Numbered from the stretch's first letter, positions 40,956 to 51,209 are shown. The stretch is 64,000 nucleotides of DNA from Halomonas sp. (GCF_029263665.1 NZ_JAJUFQ010000001.1:1-64000); one strand, 5' to 3'. Made by a program: numbers and translations. Notes: generated from the sequence alone by a model not told the origin.

Positions 40956-42161
40956 TCATGCCTCCAGGTCGGCTTGACGGTAGCCGATCAGGTAAAGCAC
41001 AGCATCCAGGCCCAATGTCGAGATACTATGACGTGCCTGCTGGCGCACCAACGGCTTGGCCCGGAAAGCAATGCCAAGGCCAGCGGCGGCCAGCATCTTC
41101 AGGTCATTGGCGCCGTCTCCTACCGCGATGGTCTGCTCCATGCGAAAGCCTTCACGCTGCGCGATCTCATGCAGCAATTGTGCCTTGCGGTCAGCATCGA
41201 CGATCGGTTCACGAACCTCACCCGTCACCTTGCCATTCTCGATGACCAGTTCATTGGCATGGATCTCATCGAAGCCCAGACGCGCCTGCAGGTATTCGGC
41301 AAAATAGGTGAAACCACCGGACAGGATGGCCGTACGATAGCCCAGACGCTTGAGCTGCTTCATCAGCGTCTCGACACCATCCATCAGCGGTAGCTCGGCC
41401 GCGATGTCGGCCAGCACGGATTCATCCAGCCCCTTGAGCTTGGACATCCGCTCACGAAAGCTCTGCTTGAAGTCCAGCTCCCCTCGCATGGCCCGTTCAG
41501 TGACTTCAGCCACTTCATCGTAGACGCCGTGACGCCTTGCCAGCTCATCGATGACTTCCGCCTTGATCAAGGTCGAGTCCATGTCAAAGCACACTAGACG
41601 ACGATGAGTGCGCCAGATGGAGTCCTCCTGTAGAGCGATATCCACCCCGTGGGCAGCCCCCAATGCCAAGGCTTTCTCATGCAACGCCTCGACATCCACC
41701 TCTTCTCCGCGCAGCCAGCATTCGACGCAGCTGCCATGCTCGGGGGCCTCACCATCCAGAGGCTCTCGTCCAGACAGCCGATGAATCAGTTCCACGGTCA
41801 GGCCATGTCCAGCGGTCAAGGCACCGACTTCCGCCAGAATGCCTGCCGGCAACTTCGGCGCCAGCAGCGTCATGATCAGTCGAGGCTGACTGGCATCCAC
41901 GCTCCAGCGATGATATTCCTCGGCGCTGATCTGAATGGCCTGTACATCCAGGCCCAGTTCATCGCCCACTTCACACAATGCCTGCTCCAGTTCCGCTTCG
42001 TGGTCCAGGGCGACCAGTGCCTCAAGCGACAGGATACCGAAGGTCACGCTCTGGTTGATATCCAGCAACCGTGCCCCGCTTCTGGCCAGTGCGCAGCCCA
42101 GGCCGGCCAGTTGTCCTGGCCGTGCCTGACCAGTGGCACGCATCAAGATTCGTCTTGTCAT
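40956..42161 (-). CDS. serB: phosphoserine phosphatase with N-terminal ACT-like domains
   Basis: Last step of serine synthesis. 401 residues: two ACT-like domains (about 1-90 and 92-175) and a HAD phosphatase domain with the phosphoacceptor motif CFDMDSTLI (D193, D195), LSGGFTYFAEYL (motif II) and AVGDGANDLKML (motif IV). The long form is usual in pseudomonads and relatives; the E. coli protein is shorter. AAGGAT upstream of the ATG at 42161, two bases from the parC stop, so likely co-transcribed with topoisomerase IV genes. Confidence 0.96.
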   Translation of the reverse strand: MTRRILMRATGQARPGQLAGLGCALARSGARLLDINQSVTFGILSLEALVALDHEAELEQALCEVGDELGLDVQAIQISAEEYHRWSVDASQPRLIMTLLAPKLPAGILAEVGALTAGHGLTVELIHRLSGREPLDGEAPEHGSCVECWLRGEEVDVEALHEKALALGAAHGVDIALQEDSIWRTHRRLVCFDMDSTLIKAEVIDELARRHGVYDEVAEVTERAMRGELDFKQSFRERMSKLKGLDESVLADIAAELPLMDGVETLMKQLKRLGYRTAILSGGFTYFAEYLQARLGFDEIHANELVIENGKVTGEVREPIVDADRKAQLLHEIAQREGFRMEQTIAVGDGANDLKMLAAAGLGIAFRAKPLVRQQARHSISTLGLDAVLYLIGYRQADLEA

Positions 42162-42162
42162 G

Positions 42163-44421
42163 TCATCCTTCCTGGCGCTCCAGGCGATCCACTTTCTGTA
42201 AGCCACGTGGCAACTTGCTACCGCGTCTACCGCGGTCGCCACGATAGTAATCGAGCTCTTCGCCCTTCAATGTCAGCTTGCGCTTTCCGGAATGCACCAC
42301 CAGGGCATCTCCTGGCGCCAACACCACCAGATCACGCACGAACTCCTCGCGACGCGCGGCCCGCGCCCCGGGAATGTCGATCATCTTGTTGCCCTTGCCC
42401 TTGGCCATCTCCGGCAACTGCTCCAGCGGGAACAGCAACAAGCGCCCTTCATTGGATACCGCTGCCACGCTCAGGCCCTCTTCACCACCCGGCACTTCCA
42501 CTGGTGCCAGCACATTGCAACCATTGGGCAACGACAGCACCGATTTACCCGAACGGTTCTTGCCCGTCAGTTCGTCCAGCTTGGCCACAAAGCCATAGCC
42601 ACCATCCGATGCCAACAGATAGCGAGTATCCGGCGGTGCCAGCATCACTCCGGCCATATGCGCACCGGCTACCACATTGACCTTTCCGGTAACGGGCTCA
42701 CCCTGGCCGCGGGCGCTTGGCAATTGGTGAGCAGGCAAGGTATAGGCTCGGCCAGTATCATCCAGCAATACCAGGGGTTGGTTGGTCTTGCCCCGGGCCG
42801 CCAGGTGGAACTTGTCTCCCGCCTTGTAGGAAAGCCCTTCCGGATCGATGTCGTGACCCTTGGCCGCACGTATCCAGCCCTTTTCGGAAAGCACGACAGT
42901 CACCGGATCCGCACCGACCAGTTCGACTTCGGAAAGCGCCTTGGCTTCTTCACGCTCGACGATCGGCGAGCGGCGCGCATCGCCATACTCTTCACCCGCC
43001 TTGCGCAGCTCTTCCTCGATCAGGTCGGTCATGGCTCCGGCATCACCCAGCAGCTTCTCGAGGTGCTTGCGCTCTTCCTCAAGCTCATCCTGCTCGGTGC
43101 GAATCTTCATTTCCTCAAGCTTGGCCAAATGACGCAGACGCAGCTCAAGGATGGCTTCGGCCTGGCGATCAGACAGGCCAAAGGTAGCCATCAAGGCGCT
43201 CTTGGGCTCATCCTCCTCGCGAATGATGCGGATGACCTCATCAATGTTGAGGTAAGCAATCAACAAGCCTGCAAGGATATGCAACCGGTCCATCACCTTG
43301 CCCAGGCGATGCTCCAGACGCCGACGCACCGTGGTGCGACGGAAATCGAGCCATTCGCCCAGCAGCTCGGGCAACGGCATCACCCGCGGGCGGCCATCGA
43401 GCCCGATGACGTTGAGATTGACCCGTATGTTCTTTTCCAGATCGGTCGTGGCGAACAGGTGTGCCATCAACGCTTCGATATCGATCCGGTTGGAGCGCGG
43501 CTCGATGATCAGTCGGGTCGGATCCTCGTGGGTCGACTCATCACGCAGATCCGCTACCATGGGCAGCTTCTTGGCCTGCATCTGGGCGGCGATCTGCTCC
43601 AGCACCTTGGCACCACTGACCTGATACGGCAGCGCCGTGATCACCACATTGCCATCTTCCAGCATGTAGCGGGCACGCAGCTTGACACTGCCTCGGCCTG
43701 CCTCATAGATCTTGCGCAGATCGGCCCGGGGCGTGATGATTTCCGCCTCGGTGGGAAAGTCCGGTGCCGGCAGATGCTTCATCAGGTCCGCAGTGGTCAC
43801 GCCCGGGTTGCGCAATACCTGGCAAGTGGCTTCGACCACCTCATGCACATTATGTGGCGGAATGTCCGTGGTCATGCCCACGGCAATCCCCATGCCCCCA
43901 TTGAGCAGCACATGGGGCAAGCGTGCCGGCAGCACCACTGGCTCATTCATGGTGCCATCAAAGTTCGGCGTCCAGTCCACCGTCCCCTGCCCAAGTTCGG
44001 ACAACAGGACTTCAGAGAAGCGCGACAAGCGCGCTTCGGTATAGCGCATGGCAGCAAAGGACTTGGGATCGTCCGGACTTCCCCAGTTGCCCTGGCCATC
44101 CACCAGCGGATAGCGATAGCTGAAGGGCTGGGCCATGAGCACCATGGCTTCGTAGCAGGCACTGTCACCGTGGGGGTGGAATTTACCCAATACATCACCG
44201 ACGGTACGTGCGGACTTCTTGTACTTGGCATTGGCCGTCAATGACAGCTCACGCATGGCATAGACGATGCGCCGTTGCACGGGCTTCATGCCATCGCCGA
44301 TATGGGGTAGCGCCCGGTCGAGAATGACGTACATCGAATAATCGAGGTAGGCCTTCTCCGTGTATTCGCGCAGGGACAGACGTTCGATGTCGCCCTCCGC
44401 CACCTGAATATCCATGGTCAT
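42163..44421 (-). CDS. parC: DNA topoisomerase IV subunit A
   Basis: 752 residues. Catalytic Tyr in [10 protein letters not shown] (Y127). The quinolone-resistance region [13 protein letters not shown] has Ser87 and Glu91, matching the wild-type Ser80/Glu84 of E. coli ParC, so no common resistance change is seen. The C-terminal domain is a degenerate beta-pinwheel (about 490-740). It decatenates chromosomes together with ParE, whose gene ends six bases upstream of this start. Followed almost directly by serB. Confidence 0.98.
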   Translation of the reverse strand: MTMDIQVAEGDIERLSLREYTEKAYLDYSMYVILDRALPHIGDGMKPVQRRIVYAMRELSLTANAKYKKSARTVGDVLGKFHPHGDSACYEAMVLMAQPFSYRYPLVDGQGNWGSPDDPKSFAAMRYTEARLSRFSEVLLSELGQGTVDWTPNFDGTMNEPVVLPARLPHVLLNGGMGIAVGMTTDIPPHNVHEVVEATCQVLRNPGVTTADLMKHLPAPDFPTEAEIITPRADLRKIYEAGRGSVKLRARYMLEDGNVVITALPYQVSGAKVLEQIAAQMQAKKLPMVADLRDESTHEDPTRLIIEPRSNRIDIEALMAHLFATTDLEKNIRVNLNVIGLDGRPRVMPLPELLGEWLDFRRTTVRRRLEHRLGKVMDRLHILAGLLIAYLNIDEVIRIIREEDEPKSALMATFGLSDRQAEAILELRLRHLAKLEEMKIRTEQDELEEERKHLEKLLGDAGAMTDLIEEELRKAGEEYGDARRSPIVEREEAKALSEVELVGADPVTVVLSEKGWIRAAKGHDIDPEGLSYKAGDKFHLAARGKTNQPLVLLDDTGRAYTLPAHQLPSARGQGEPVTGKVNVVAGAHMAGVMLAPPDTRYLLASDGGYGFVAKLDELTGKNRSGKSVLSLPNGCNVLAPVEVPGGEEGLSVAAVSNEGRLLLFPLEQLPEMAKGKGNKMIDIPGARAARREEFVRDLVVLAPGDALVVHSGKRKLTLKGEELDYYRGDRGRRGSKLPRGLQKVDRLERQEG

Positions 44422-44427
44422 AAGACG

Positions 44428-46308
44428 TTACACCTCGATGTCCGCCAGATTGCCGTAATCCTCCAACCAGCTCTTGCGGTCGGCAGCGCGTTTCTTGGCC
44501 AGCAGCATATCCATCATTTCCATGGTGCCGTCGCCTTCTTCCCGGGCAAGCTGGACCAGGCGTCGGGTTTCGACGGCCATGGTGGTCTCGCGCAATTGCA
44601 ACGGGCTCATCTCGCCAAGACCCTTGAAACGCTGCACATTGGGTGTTCCCCGCTTGCTTTCCAGACGCTTGAGGATGGCTGCCTTCTCGCTCTCGTCTAG
44701 GGCGTAATGCACTTCCTTGCCCAGATCGATGCGGTACAGCGGTGGCATGGCCACGAATACGTGACCGGCATCCACCAGTGCCGAAAAGTGACGCACGAAC
44801 AAGGCGCACAACAGGGTAGCGATGTGCAGGCCGTCGGAATCGGCATCCGCCAGAATGCAGATCTTGTGATAGCGCAGCTTGGACAGGTCATCGCTGTTGG
44901 GGTCCATACCGATGGCCACGGCGATGTCGTGAACTTCCTGGGAACCGTAGATATCGTGGGAATCCACTTCCCAGGTATTGAGAATCTTGCCGCGCAAGGG
45001 AAGGATTGCCTGGGTCTCACGGTTGCGAGCCTGCTTGGCACTGCCGCCTGCCGAATCCCCTTCTACCAGAAACAGTTCACTGCGAACCGGGTCCTGGCCA
45101 CTGCAGTCAGCCAGCTTGCCTGGCAGCGCAGGGCCTGAGGTGATCTTCTTGCGAGCGACCTTCTTGGCGGTCTTCTGGCGCCGCTGAGCAGCACTGATCA
45201 CCAGTTCTGCCAGTGCCTCGGCCTGATCTACATGGTGGTTGAGCCACAGCGAGAAGGCATCCTTGACCACCCCGGAAACAAAACCCGCTACAGTGCGCGA
45301 TGACAACCGCTCCTTGGTCTGGCCAGCAAATTGAGGGTCGAGCATCTTCACCGAGAGCACATAGGCGACCCGTTCCCACAGGTCCTCGGCGGTCAGTTTT
45401 ACGCCCCTGGGCAACAGGCTGCGATATTCACAGAATTCACGCAGGGCTTCCAGCAGCCCTGAACGCAGGCCATTGACGTGAGTACCTCCCTGCGCCGTAG
45501 GGATCAGGTTCACATAGCTTTCCATCAGCGAATCACCACCTTCGGGCAACCACTGAATGGCCCAGTCCACTGCCTGTTCCTCGTCGGAAAAATGACCAAC
45601 GAAAGGTGACGCCGGCAACACCTCATAGCCATCCGTGCTCTGGGCCAGATAGTCACGCAGACCATCTTCGAATTGCCAGGTGGTCGCTGTCCCGTCAGCC
45701 TCGATCAGTTCGACCTTGAGACCAGGACAAAGTACTGCCTTGGCACGCAACAGGTGCTTGAGCCTCGAGACAGACAGCTTGGGGCTGTCAAAGTAGCTCT
45801 GCTCCGGCCAGAAGCGCACCAGGGTTCCCTTGGCTCGTTTGGCTGCCGTGCCTACCGCCGCCAGAGGAGATACGGTATCGCCATGCTCGAAGGCCATGGC
45901 ATAACGCTGACCATCGCGCTGCACCTCGACCTCCAGCCTCCTGGACAGCGCGTTGACCACCGAAACCCCTACGCCATGCAAACCACCGGAAAAACGGTAG
46001 CTGGAAGAGGAGAATTTTCCGCCGGCATGCAGCCGGGTCATGATCAGTTCGATGCCCGAAACACCATGCTCCGGGTGAATGTCGATGGGCATCCCACGGC
46101 CGTTGTCTTCCACTTCAATGCCGCCATCGTCGAGCAGCTTGACGCGTATGGTATCGGCGAATTCGGCCAAGGCCTCGTCGACACTGTTATCGATGACTTC
46201 CTGAGCCAGATGGTTTGGGCGGGAGGTATCCGTGTACATGCCGGGACGCTTGCGCACGGGCTCGAGCCCGGAAAGCACTTCAATAGAGCTGGCACTGTAT
46301 TGGGTCAT
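44428..46308 (-). CDS. parE: DNA topoisomerase IV subunit B
   Basis: 626 residues from the ATG at 46308, chosen because MTQYSASSIEVLSGLEPVRKRPGMY aligns with the E. coli start in two parts; an ATG ten codons upstream is possible but AAGGA would touch it. GHKL ATPase domain (EVIDNSVDEAL, GGLHGVGVSVVNAL), TOPRIM with EGDSAGGSA and DADSDGLHI, and the C-terminal RFKGLGEM segment. Upstream neighbour yqiA, downstream parC; yqiA-parE also adjoin in E. coli. Confidence 0.97.
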   Translation of the reverse strand: MTQYSASSIEVLSGLEPVRKRPGMYTDTSRPNHLAQEVIDNSVDEALAEFADTIRVKLLDDGGIEVEDNGRGMPIDIHPEHGVSGIELIMTRLHAGGKFSSSSYRFSGGLHGVGVSVVNALSRRLEVEVQRDGQRYAMAFEHGDTVSPLAAVGTAAKRAKGTLVRFWPEQSYFDSPKLSVSRLKHLLRAKAVLCPGLKVELIEADGTATTWQFEDGLRDYLAQSTDGYEVLPASPFVGHFSDEEQAVDWAIQWLPEGGDSLMESYVNLIPTAQGGTHVNGLRSGLLEALREFCEYRSLLPRGVKLTAEDLWERVAYVLSVKMLDPQFAGQTKERLSSRTVAGFVSGVVKDAFSLWLNHHVDQAEALAELVISAAQRRQKTAKKVARKKITSGPALPGKLADCSGQDPVRSELFLVEGDSAGGSAKQARNRETQAILPLRGKILNTWEVDSHDIYGSQEVHDIAVAIGMDPNSDDLSKLRYHKICILADADSDGLHIATLLCALFVRHFSALVDAGHVFVAMPPLYRIDLGKEVHYALDESEKAAILKRLESKRGTPNVQRFKGLGEMSPLQLRETTMAVETRRLVQLAREEGDGTMEMMDMLLAKKRAADRKSWLEDYGNLADIEV

Positions 46309-46334
46309 GTATGGAGATCCATCATTATTGGGCG

Positions 46335-46973
46335 TCATTCCTTCTTCACAGGTGCAATGCTACCAGGCACCAGTGTATATCCTGCGTGAGCAAAGGCTGC
46401 CGGCAAATAGTCCGCCAGCCTGTCAAAGCCATGCTCCCCCCCTGGATGCAGCACCATTCTGGCACCACGATAGAAGTTGAAGGCATCAGCGCTATCCAGG
46501 GTTTCATCCTGCGTTACCAGCAACAGCAGGTAACGTTGCGGATCCACCTGCTCCGGCGTCATCGCCACTACCTGATCGTAGTGGCTCTGCTCGACACTGA
46601 AGCGCTCACCGGTATAGGTATTGATGAAACCCTGGCCCATCATTGTCTTGACCAACCGAGCCGGTCGCACCGCCGGATTGACCAGCACAGCGGGTAGCCC
46701 ATGCCGCTCAGCCAATACCGTGGACAAGAAGCCCCCCATGGAGCTGCCCATCAATACCGGCCGAGGCCCAAGACTATCCAGCAGGCTCTCTGCCAGCTCC
46801 AACGCCTCTTCAGCGTGATGGGGCAAATCTGGCACGTGACAGGCCAGGCCCAGCGACTGACATGCCTGTTGCACCAGGCGCGCCTTGGGCGATGCACCGG
46901 CACTGTTGAAACCGTGCAGATAAAGGAGGCCACTTGCCGGGGGAGGCGCACTCGATGCACTCAGCATACCCAA
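46335..46973 (-). CDS. yqiA: YqiA-type esterase (alpha/beta hydrolase)
   Basis: 212-residue single-domain hydrolase of the YqiA/YcfP (UPF0227) family. Oxyanion motif LLYLHGFNSAGASPK near residue 17, nucleophile elbow GSSMGGF near residue 76, and the catalytic His in GGEHGFD near residue 178. Esterase activity on short acyl esters is known for E. coli YqiA; the natural substrate is not. It lies just before parE. In E. coli cpdA precedes it directly, while here cpdA lies 7.4 kb away. Confidence 0.9.
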   Translation of the reverse strand: MGMLSASSAPPPASGLLYLHGFNSAGASPKARLVQQACQSLGLACHVPDLPHHAEEALELAESLLDSLGPRPVLMGSSMGGFLSTVLAERHGLPAVLVNPAVRPARLVKTMMGQGFINTYTGERFSVEQSHYDQVVAMTPEQVDPQRYLLLLVTQDETLDSADAFNFYRGARMVLHPGGEHGFDRLADYLPAAFAHAGYTLVPGSIAPVKKE

Positions 46974-47047
46974 AACCCTGTATATTTGACCAGCACTCTT
47001 GAGCGACTCATATCAAGACGCCTTTATTCCATGACACCTCACGACTC

Positions 47048-47157
47048 ATGACACCTGCTCATAGCAACTATTCACATAGCATCTATTCGCATAGCACCTA
47101 TTCACATAGCACCTATTCACATAGCACCTGCTCATAGCACCTGCTCATAGCAACTAC
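47048..47157. repeat. 15/13-bp tandem repeat between yqiA and pgi
   Basis: Units such as CACATAGCACCTATT (15 bases) pass into shorter 13-base CTCATAGCACCTG units; about seven or eight copies. Degenerate copies (CATGACACCT) extend back to about 47030. The last unit runs into the pgi stop codon (47154-47156). A gap between two minus-strand genes. Confidence 0.9.
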
Positions 47158-48833
47158 ATTCGGCTACTGTTCCAGGTCGCCTCGATCAAGCCACGCGTCG
47201 AAGCGTCCATCTGCTTCAGTTCGGCGTTACAACCATCGCGTCGCTCTATGATGTCACACGTCTCATTGGCAATCTTCTTGCCCAGTTCAACACCCCACTG
47301 GTCAAAGGGGTTGATGCCCCAGATGGTCGCCTGAACAAAGACCTTGTGTTCATACAAGGCGATCAAGGCACCAAGGCTCTCCGGCGTCAGGCGTTCCAGC
47401 AATACAGTGGTCGAGGGTTGATTGCCACGGTAACGCTTGTGCTCCGGCCGCGGACCATCATCCGCGATGGCATCATCACCCAACATCAGAACACGCGACT
47501 GGGCGAAGCAGTTTGCCAGCGTCAGACGATGCTGCCCCATCAAGCGCTCACGGGTAGCGGGATCTTCAACATCGTCATAGCGCACCAGAGGCGCAATGAA
47601 ATCACACTCCACTGCCTGGGTCCCCTGGTGCAGCAACTGATAGAAGGCATGCTGGGCATTCGGTCCCAACTGTCCCCACAGCACAGGGCAGGTCGAATAA
47701 TTGACGCTTTCGCCTTCATTGGTCACCGACTTGCCGTTGGACTCCATCTCCAGCTGCTCCAGGTAGGCAGCGAAATACTCCAGGCGTCCGTCGTAAGGCA
47801 GGATTGAATGCGCGCGGATATCGAGAAAGTTGTTGTTCCAGATTCCCGCAAGCGCCATCAGTACCGGCAGGTTGTCGGCCAGGGGGGCTGTCTGGAAGTG
47901 GCGATCCATCGCATGCGCCCCCGCCAGCAGTTGGAGGAAACCCTCCATGCCGATGACCAGGGCAATAGGCAGGCCAATGCCGCCCCAGAGAGAATAGCGC
48001 CCCCCTACCCAGTCCCAGAACTCCAGTTGATGATTCTCGGCAATGCCCCATTCGGACATTTTCTCGGGACTTGCCGACACACCGATGAAGTGCTGACGCA
48101 TGACCAGGTCCGCATCGATGCCTTCCCGGCCATGACCTGCCAGGCGAGCCATCAGCCAATCACGGGCAGTCGTGGCATTGGATAGGGTATCGATGGTGGT
48201 GAAAGACTTGGACGACAGCACGAACAGCGTCGTCTCCGGGTCGAAATGCGTCAGGTATGCCGCCAGCTGAGAGCCATCCATGGTCGAGGCAAAATGTACG
48301 TTCACCTCGTGCACATCCTTGACCTGGTAGTCAGACAGTGCATGAGTCACCATCAGCGGCCCAAGATCCGAGCCCCCTACACCCAGGTTGACCACATCCT
48401 TGATCGGCTGGCCAGTGACACCACGCCACTGCCCGGAGTGAAAACGATCAACCATGGAGGCCATGTGATCCAGGGTGCGGTGGACCCCAGGCACGACATC
48501 CTGGCCCTCGACCACAAGGCTGGCATCTGCCGGCAGGCGCAGCGCGGTATGCAGTGCGGGACGATTTTCGCTGATGTTGACCTTTTCACCGGAGAGCAAG
48601 CGCGAGATCGCCTCGAGCACTTGCGCCTCCTCGGCCAGCTGCAGCAGTAGGTCCAGGGTTTCTGCCTGCCAACGCTGCTTGGAAAGATCCACACGCAGCC
48701 CCGCACCTTCACGGCTGAAAGTGCCGAAGCGATCCTCATCTTCACGGAACATGTCTTTCAGGTGACGCTTGGCAATGTCATCAGCATGCTGCTGCAATGC
48801 CTGCCAGGCATTCGTCCGATCAATCTGTACCAT
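47154..48833 (-). CDS. pgi: glucose-6-phosphate isomerase
   Basis: Interconverts glucose 6-phosphate and fructose 6-phosphate. 559 residues, normal length for the large bacterial enzyme. Signatures: VNLGVGGSDLGPLMV, FVLSSKSFTTIDT, GGRYSLWGGIGLP and the C-terminal GINPFDQWGVELGK with the catalytic Lys; the catalytic Glu is in the STCPVLWGQLGPNAQHAFYQ region vicinity. AGGAGAGG precedes the ATG. Divergent from cmoA. Its stop codon lies in the last unit of a tandem repeat. Confidence 0.97.
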   Translation of the reverse strand: MVQIDRTNAWQALQQHADDIAKRHLKDMFREDEDRFGTFSREGAGLRVDLSKQRWQAETLDLLLQLAEEAQVLEAISRLLSGEKVNISENRPALHTALRLPADASLVVEGQDVVPGVHRTLDHMASMVDRFHSGQWRGVTGQPIKDVVNLGVGGSDLGPLMVTHALSDYQVKDVHEVNVHFASTMDGSQLAAYLTHFDPETTLFVLSSKSFTTIDTLSNATTARDWLMARLAGHGREGIDADLVMRQHFIGVSASPEKMSEWGIAENHQLEFWDWVGGRYSLWGGIGLPIALVIGMEGFLQLLAGAHAMDRHFQTAPLADNLPVLMALAGIWNNNFLDIRAHSILPYDGRLEYFAAYLEQLEMESNGKSVTNEGESVNYSTCPVLWGQLGPNAQHAFYQLLHQGTQAVECDFIAPLVRYDDVEDPATRERLMGQHRLTLANCFAQSRVLMLGDDAIADDGPRPEHKRYRGNQPSTTVLLERLTPESLGALIALYEHKVFVQATIWGINPFDQWGVELGKKIANETCDIIERRDGCNAELKQMDASTRGLIEATWNSSRM

Positions 48834-48939
48834 TATCCTCTCCTTGGCAGCCTTGGGCCGTGACAGCCGTGCAGCTTTGAGCCTTGACGCGTAGAATACG
48901 TGTTTTCCCGCTATCCAGAGTCCAAGACATCGTCAGCCT

Positions 48940-49683
48940 ATGAGTGACGCATCTTACCGTGACGCCATATTTTCCACACCTCTGGACAAGATGGCGCGCT
49001 TTTCGTTCGACGAGACCGTCGTCGCCTGCTTCCCCGACATGATTCGTCGGTCGGTGCCAGGCTATGGCCAGATTCTCGGCATGCTGGGACTGATCGCCCA
49101 GCGTCATCTGCGCCACGGCGCCCATGTCTACGACCTGGGCTGCTCGCTTGGCGCAGTCGGCCTGGCCCTGGCCGGGCAGCTCCCCAAGGATGCCTTCAGT
49201 CTGACAGGTATTGACCTGTCCCCGGCCATGGTCGAACGTGCCCGTGAAACCTTTGCCACAGAATGCCCCGACCATGATATCGAAGTGGTGGAAGGCGATA
49301 TCCGTACTTTCGATTATCAGCCTGCCGGCATGATCGTGCTCAACTTCACCTTGCAGTTCCTCTCTCCCGAGGACCGCGATGATGTGCTGCACAAACTCTA
49401 CAACGCCCTGGAACCAGGCGGCATTCTAGTGCTGTCGGAGAAGATCAAGGCCGGGGATGAACAGGACAATGCCTGGCTGGTCGAGCGATATCACGACTTC
49501 AAGCGCGCCAATGGCTACAGCGACCTGGAAATCAGCCAGAAGCGTACCGCGCTGGAAAACGTCCTGGTCCCGGATACCCTGGAGGCCCATCACGAGCGCC
49601 TGGCCCGGGTCGGTTTCGCGCGTTCCCTGACCTGGTTCCAGTACCTGAACTTCTCTTCCATGATTGCCTTCAAGGAAAAGTGA
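48940..49683 (+). CDS. cmoA: carboxy-S-adenosyl-L-methionine synthase
   Basis: Converts SAM and prephenate to carboxy-SAM for wobble uridine modification (cmo5U34) of tRNA. 247 residues with the SAM motif [15 protein letters not shown] (residues 63-77), [17 protein letters not shown] and [11 protein letters not shown]. The order and spacing match E. coli CmoA. The cmoB GTG follows immediately after its TGA stop, so the pair is co-translated. Divergent from pgi with a 106-bp gap. Confidence 0.97.
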   Translation: MSDASYRDAIFSTPLDKMARFSFDETVVACFPDMIRRSVPGYGQILGMLGLIAQRHLRHGAHVYDLGCSLGAVGLALAGQLPKDAFSLTGIDLSPAMVERARETFATECPDHDIEVVEGDIRTFDYQPAGMIVLNFTLQFLSPEDRDDVLHKLYNALEPGGILVLSEKIKAGDEQDNAWLVERYHDFKRANGYSDLEISQKRTALENVLVPDTLEAHHERLARVGFARSLTWFQYLNFSSMIAFKEK

Positions 49684-50691
49684 GTGAGCCTTCCTGAGCA
49701 TCAGCGCGCCCTGTACCAGGCGTTTCTCGAACAGTCCTTTCACCACCCTGCCATGGCCGACTGGCTCGCCCGGTTACCCGAGCAGTTGGCTCGGGGGCTG
49801 GACCGCAAGCGCTACGGCGACCTGCCCGCCTGGGAAAAAGCCGTCGGCAAGTTGCCACCGTTGCCCGAAGAGCGGATCGTCAGGCTCGATGACGCCCATG
49901 TCAGCGTCGACGTAGAACTGAACGACAGTCGCCACCGACAGTGCGAAAGCCTGCTGCGAGCATTGATTCCCTGGCGCAAGGGACCTTACCGACTGGCCGG
50001 CATCACCATTGACACCGAATGGCGCTCCGACTGGAAATGGCAGAGGGTCGCTCCTCATCTGTCGCCCTTGGCAGGAAGGCGGGTACTGGATGTGGGGGGA
50101 GGCAATGGATACCACGCCTGGCGCATGGCGGGACAAGGAGCTGGCTTCGTCCTGGTGATCGATCCTTCTCCACGCTTCTACTGGCAGTTCCAGGCTGTTC
50201 GTCACTTTGTGGGAAATGCTGATGGCGGACGTGTCCACTTTCTGCCGGTCGGGATCGAAGATGTGCCACCAGACCTGGGCTTTTTCGATACGGTATTCTC
50301 CATGGGAGTGCTCTACCATCGCCCTTCTCCACTGGAACACCTGACCCAGTTGCATGCTGCCCTACGTCCCGGTGGCGAAGTGGTGCTGGAAACTCTGGTG
50401 GTGGAAGGCGACGAGACAACCGTGCTACTGCCCGGTGATCGCTATGCCGCCATGCCGAATGTCTACTTCCTGCCCTCATCCCGGGCGCTCAAGACATGGC
50501 TGGAAAAAACGGGATTCAAGGATGTGCGTATTGTCGACGAAGCCGTTACCAGCGTGGAAGAACAACGCACTACCGACTGGATGACTTTCCAGTCTCTGCC
50601 CGACTTCCTGGACCCGAATGACCCCAGCCGGACTCGTGAAGGCCATCCAGCACCCCGACGGGCAGTTCTGATTGCGACCAAGGAACGCTGA
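49684..50691 (+). CDS. cmoB: tRNA U34 carboxymethyltransferase
   Basis: Uses carboxy-SAM made by CmoA to carboxymethylate 5-hydroxyuridine at tRNA position 34. 335 residues; the methyltransferase fold has VLDVGGGNGYHAWRM (134-148), VLVIDPSPRFYWQF and VFSMGVLYHRPSPLEHL. An N-terminal extension of about 100 residues is normal for CmoB. GTG start directly after the cmoA stop. Followed by a rho-independent terminator and then by a pyrimidine repeat. Confidence 0.97.
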   Translation: MSLPEHQRALYQAFLEQSFHHPAMADWLARLPEQLARGLDRKRYGDLPAWEKAVGKLPPLPEERIVRLDDAHVSVDVELNDSRHRQCESLLRALIPWRKGPYRLAGITIDTEWRSDWKWQRVAPHLSPLAGRRVLDVGGGNGYHAWRMAGQGAGFVLVIDPSPRFYWQFQAVRHFVGNADGGRVHFLPVGIEDVPPDLGFFDTVFSMGVLYHRPSPLEHLTQLHAALRPGGEVVLETLVVEGDETTVLLPGDRYAAMPNVYFLPSSRALKTWLEKTGFKDVRIVDEAVTSVEEQRTTDWMTFQSLPDFLDPNDPSRTREGHPAPRRAVLIATKER

Positions 50692-50753
50692 CAGCAAGAT
50701 AAGGATGGCAACACAGTGGAAACATGTTGCTCATTCGCCTTGGCGAAAAAACA

Positions 50754-50781
50754 AAGCCCCTGTCTCAAACAACAGGGGCTT
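50754..50781 (+). terminator. rho-independent terminator of cmoAB
   Basis: AAGCCCCTGT / ACAGGGGCTT, a 10-bp perfect stem with an 8-base loop, followed by TCTTCTTATTTCTTCC. The tail is T-rich though interrupted by C. Confidence 0.85.
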
Positions 50782-50788
50782 CTTCTTA

Positions 50789-50844
50789 TTTCTTCCTTTC
50801 TTCCTTTCTTCCTTTCTTCCTTTCTTCCTTTCTTCCTTTCTTCC
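50789..50844. repeat. 8-bp pyrimidine tandem repeat, 7 copies of TTTCTTCC
   Basis: Seven identical TTTCTTCC units right after the cmoAB terminator. From 50780 to about 50857 the plus strand has no G at all. On the cmoB transcript this would be a C/U-rich, unstructured tract; the gene beyond it on the other strand encodes the Rho inhibitor Rof. Confidence 0.95.
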
Positions 50845-50887
50845 TTCAAATCATCCAGCCTGTTTTTGATGATTTATTCAATATAAA

Positions 50888-51133
50888 CTATGCAAAATCG
50901 AGCACCATAAAATGAGGGTTATCAACCAATACTTCCATACGAGCGATATCATCAAGTACGACCAACTTCCTGCCATTGCGTGTTTTCAAAGACAGGCACT
51001 CTTCATGTTGGTCGTTGAAGTCTGTGTCTACCGCGCTGCCTTCGCGACTGCCGCCATTATGCAACGATAGCTTGACAGGAAAACGATATAAGCACGCAAG
51101 TTCGATATTGTCGTAGAGGTGGCAAGCGATCAT
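50888..51133 (-). CDS. rof: Rho-binding antiterminator (Rof/YaeO family)
   Basis: 81 residues. IACHLYDNIELACLYRFPVKLSL matches the CDDYDNLELACQH start of E. coli Rof, and the rest follows its Sm-like strands (LSLKTRNGRKLVVLDDIARMEVL). E. coli Rof binds Rho and blocks its RNA-binding site, reducing termination. ATG with AGGAGG nine bases upstream. The gene is more AT-rich than its neighbours. Convergent with cmoAB. Confidence 0.85.
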   Translation of the reverse strand: MIACHLYDNIELACLYRFPVKLSLHNGGSREGSAVDTDFNDQHEECLSLKTRNGRKLVVLDDIARMEVLVDNPHFMVLDFA

Positions 51134-51209
51134 GCCGACTACCCTCCTGGTATCCCTAACAATAAATATTTAGATTTCAATGACATCTTTCATCATTATT
51201 TTAGGTATA

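Noticed and set aside
42292..44244. 650-codon open frame on the plus strand opposite parC
   Set aside because: It is the antisense of a clear parC, and its product is His/Gln/Gly-rich with no family features.
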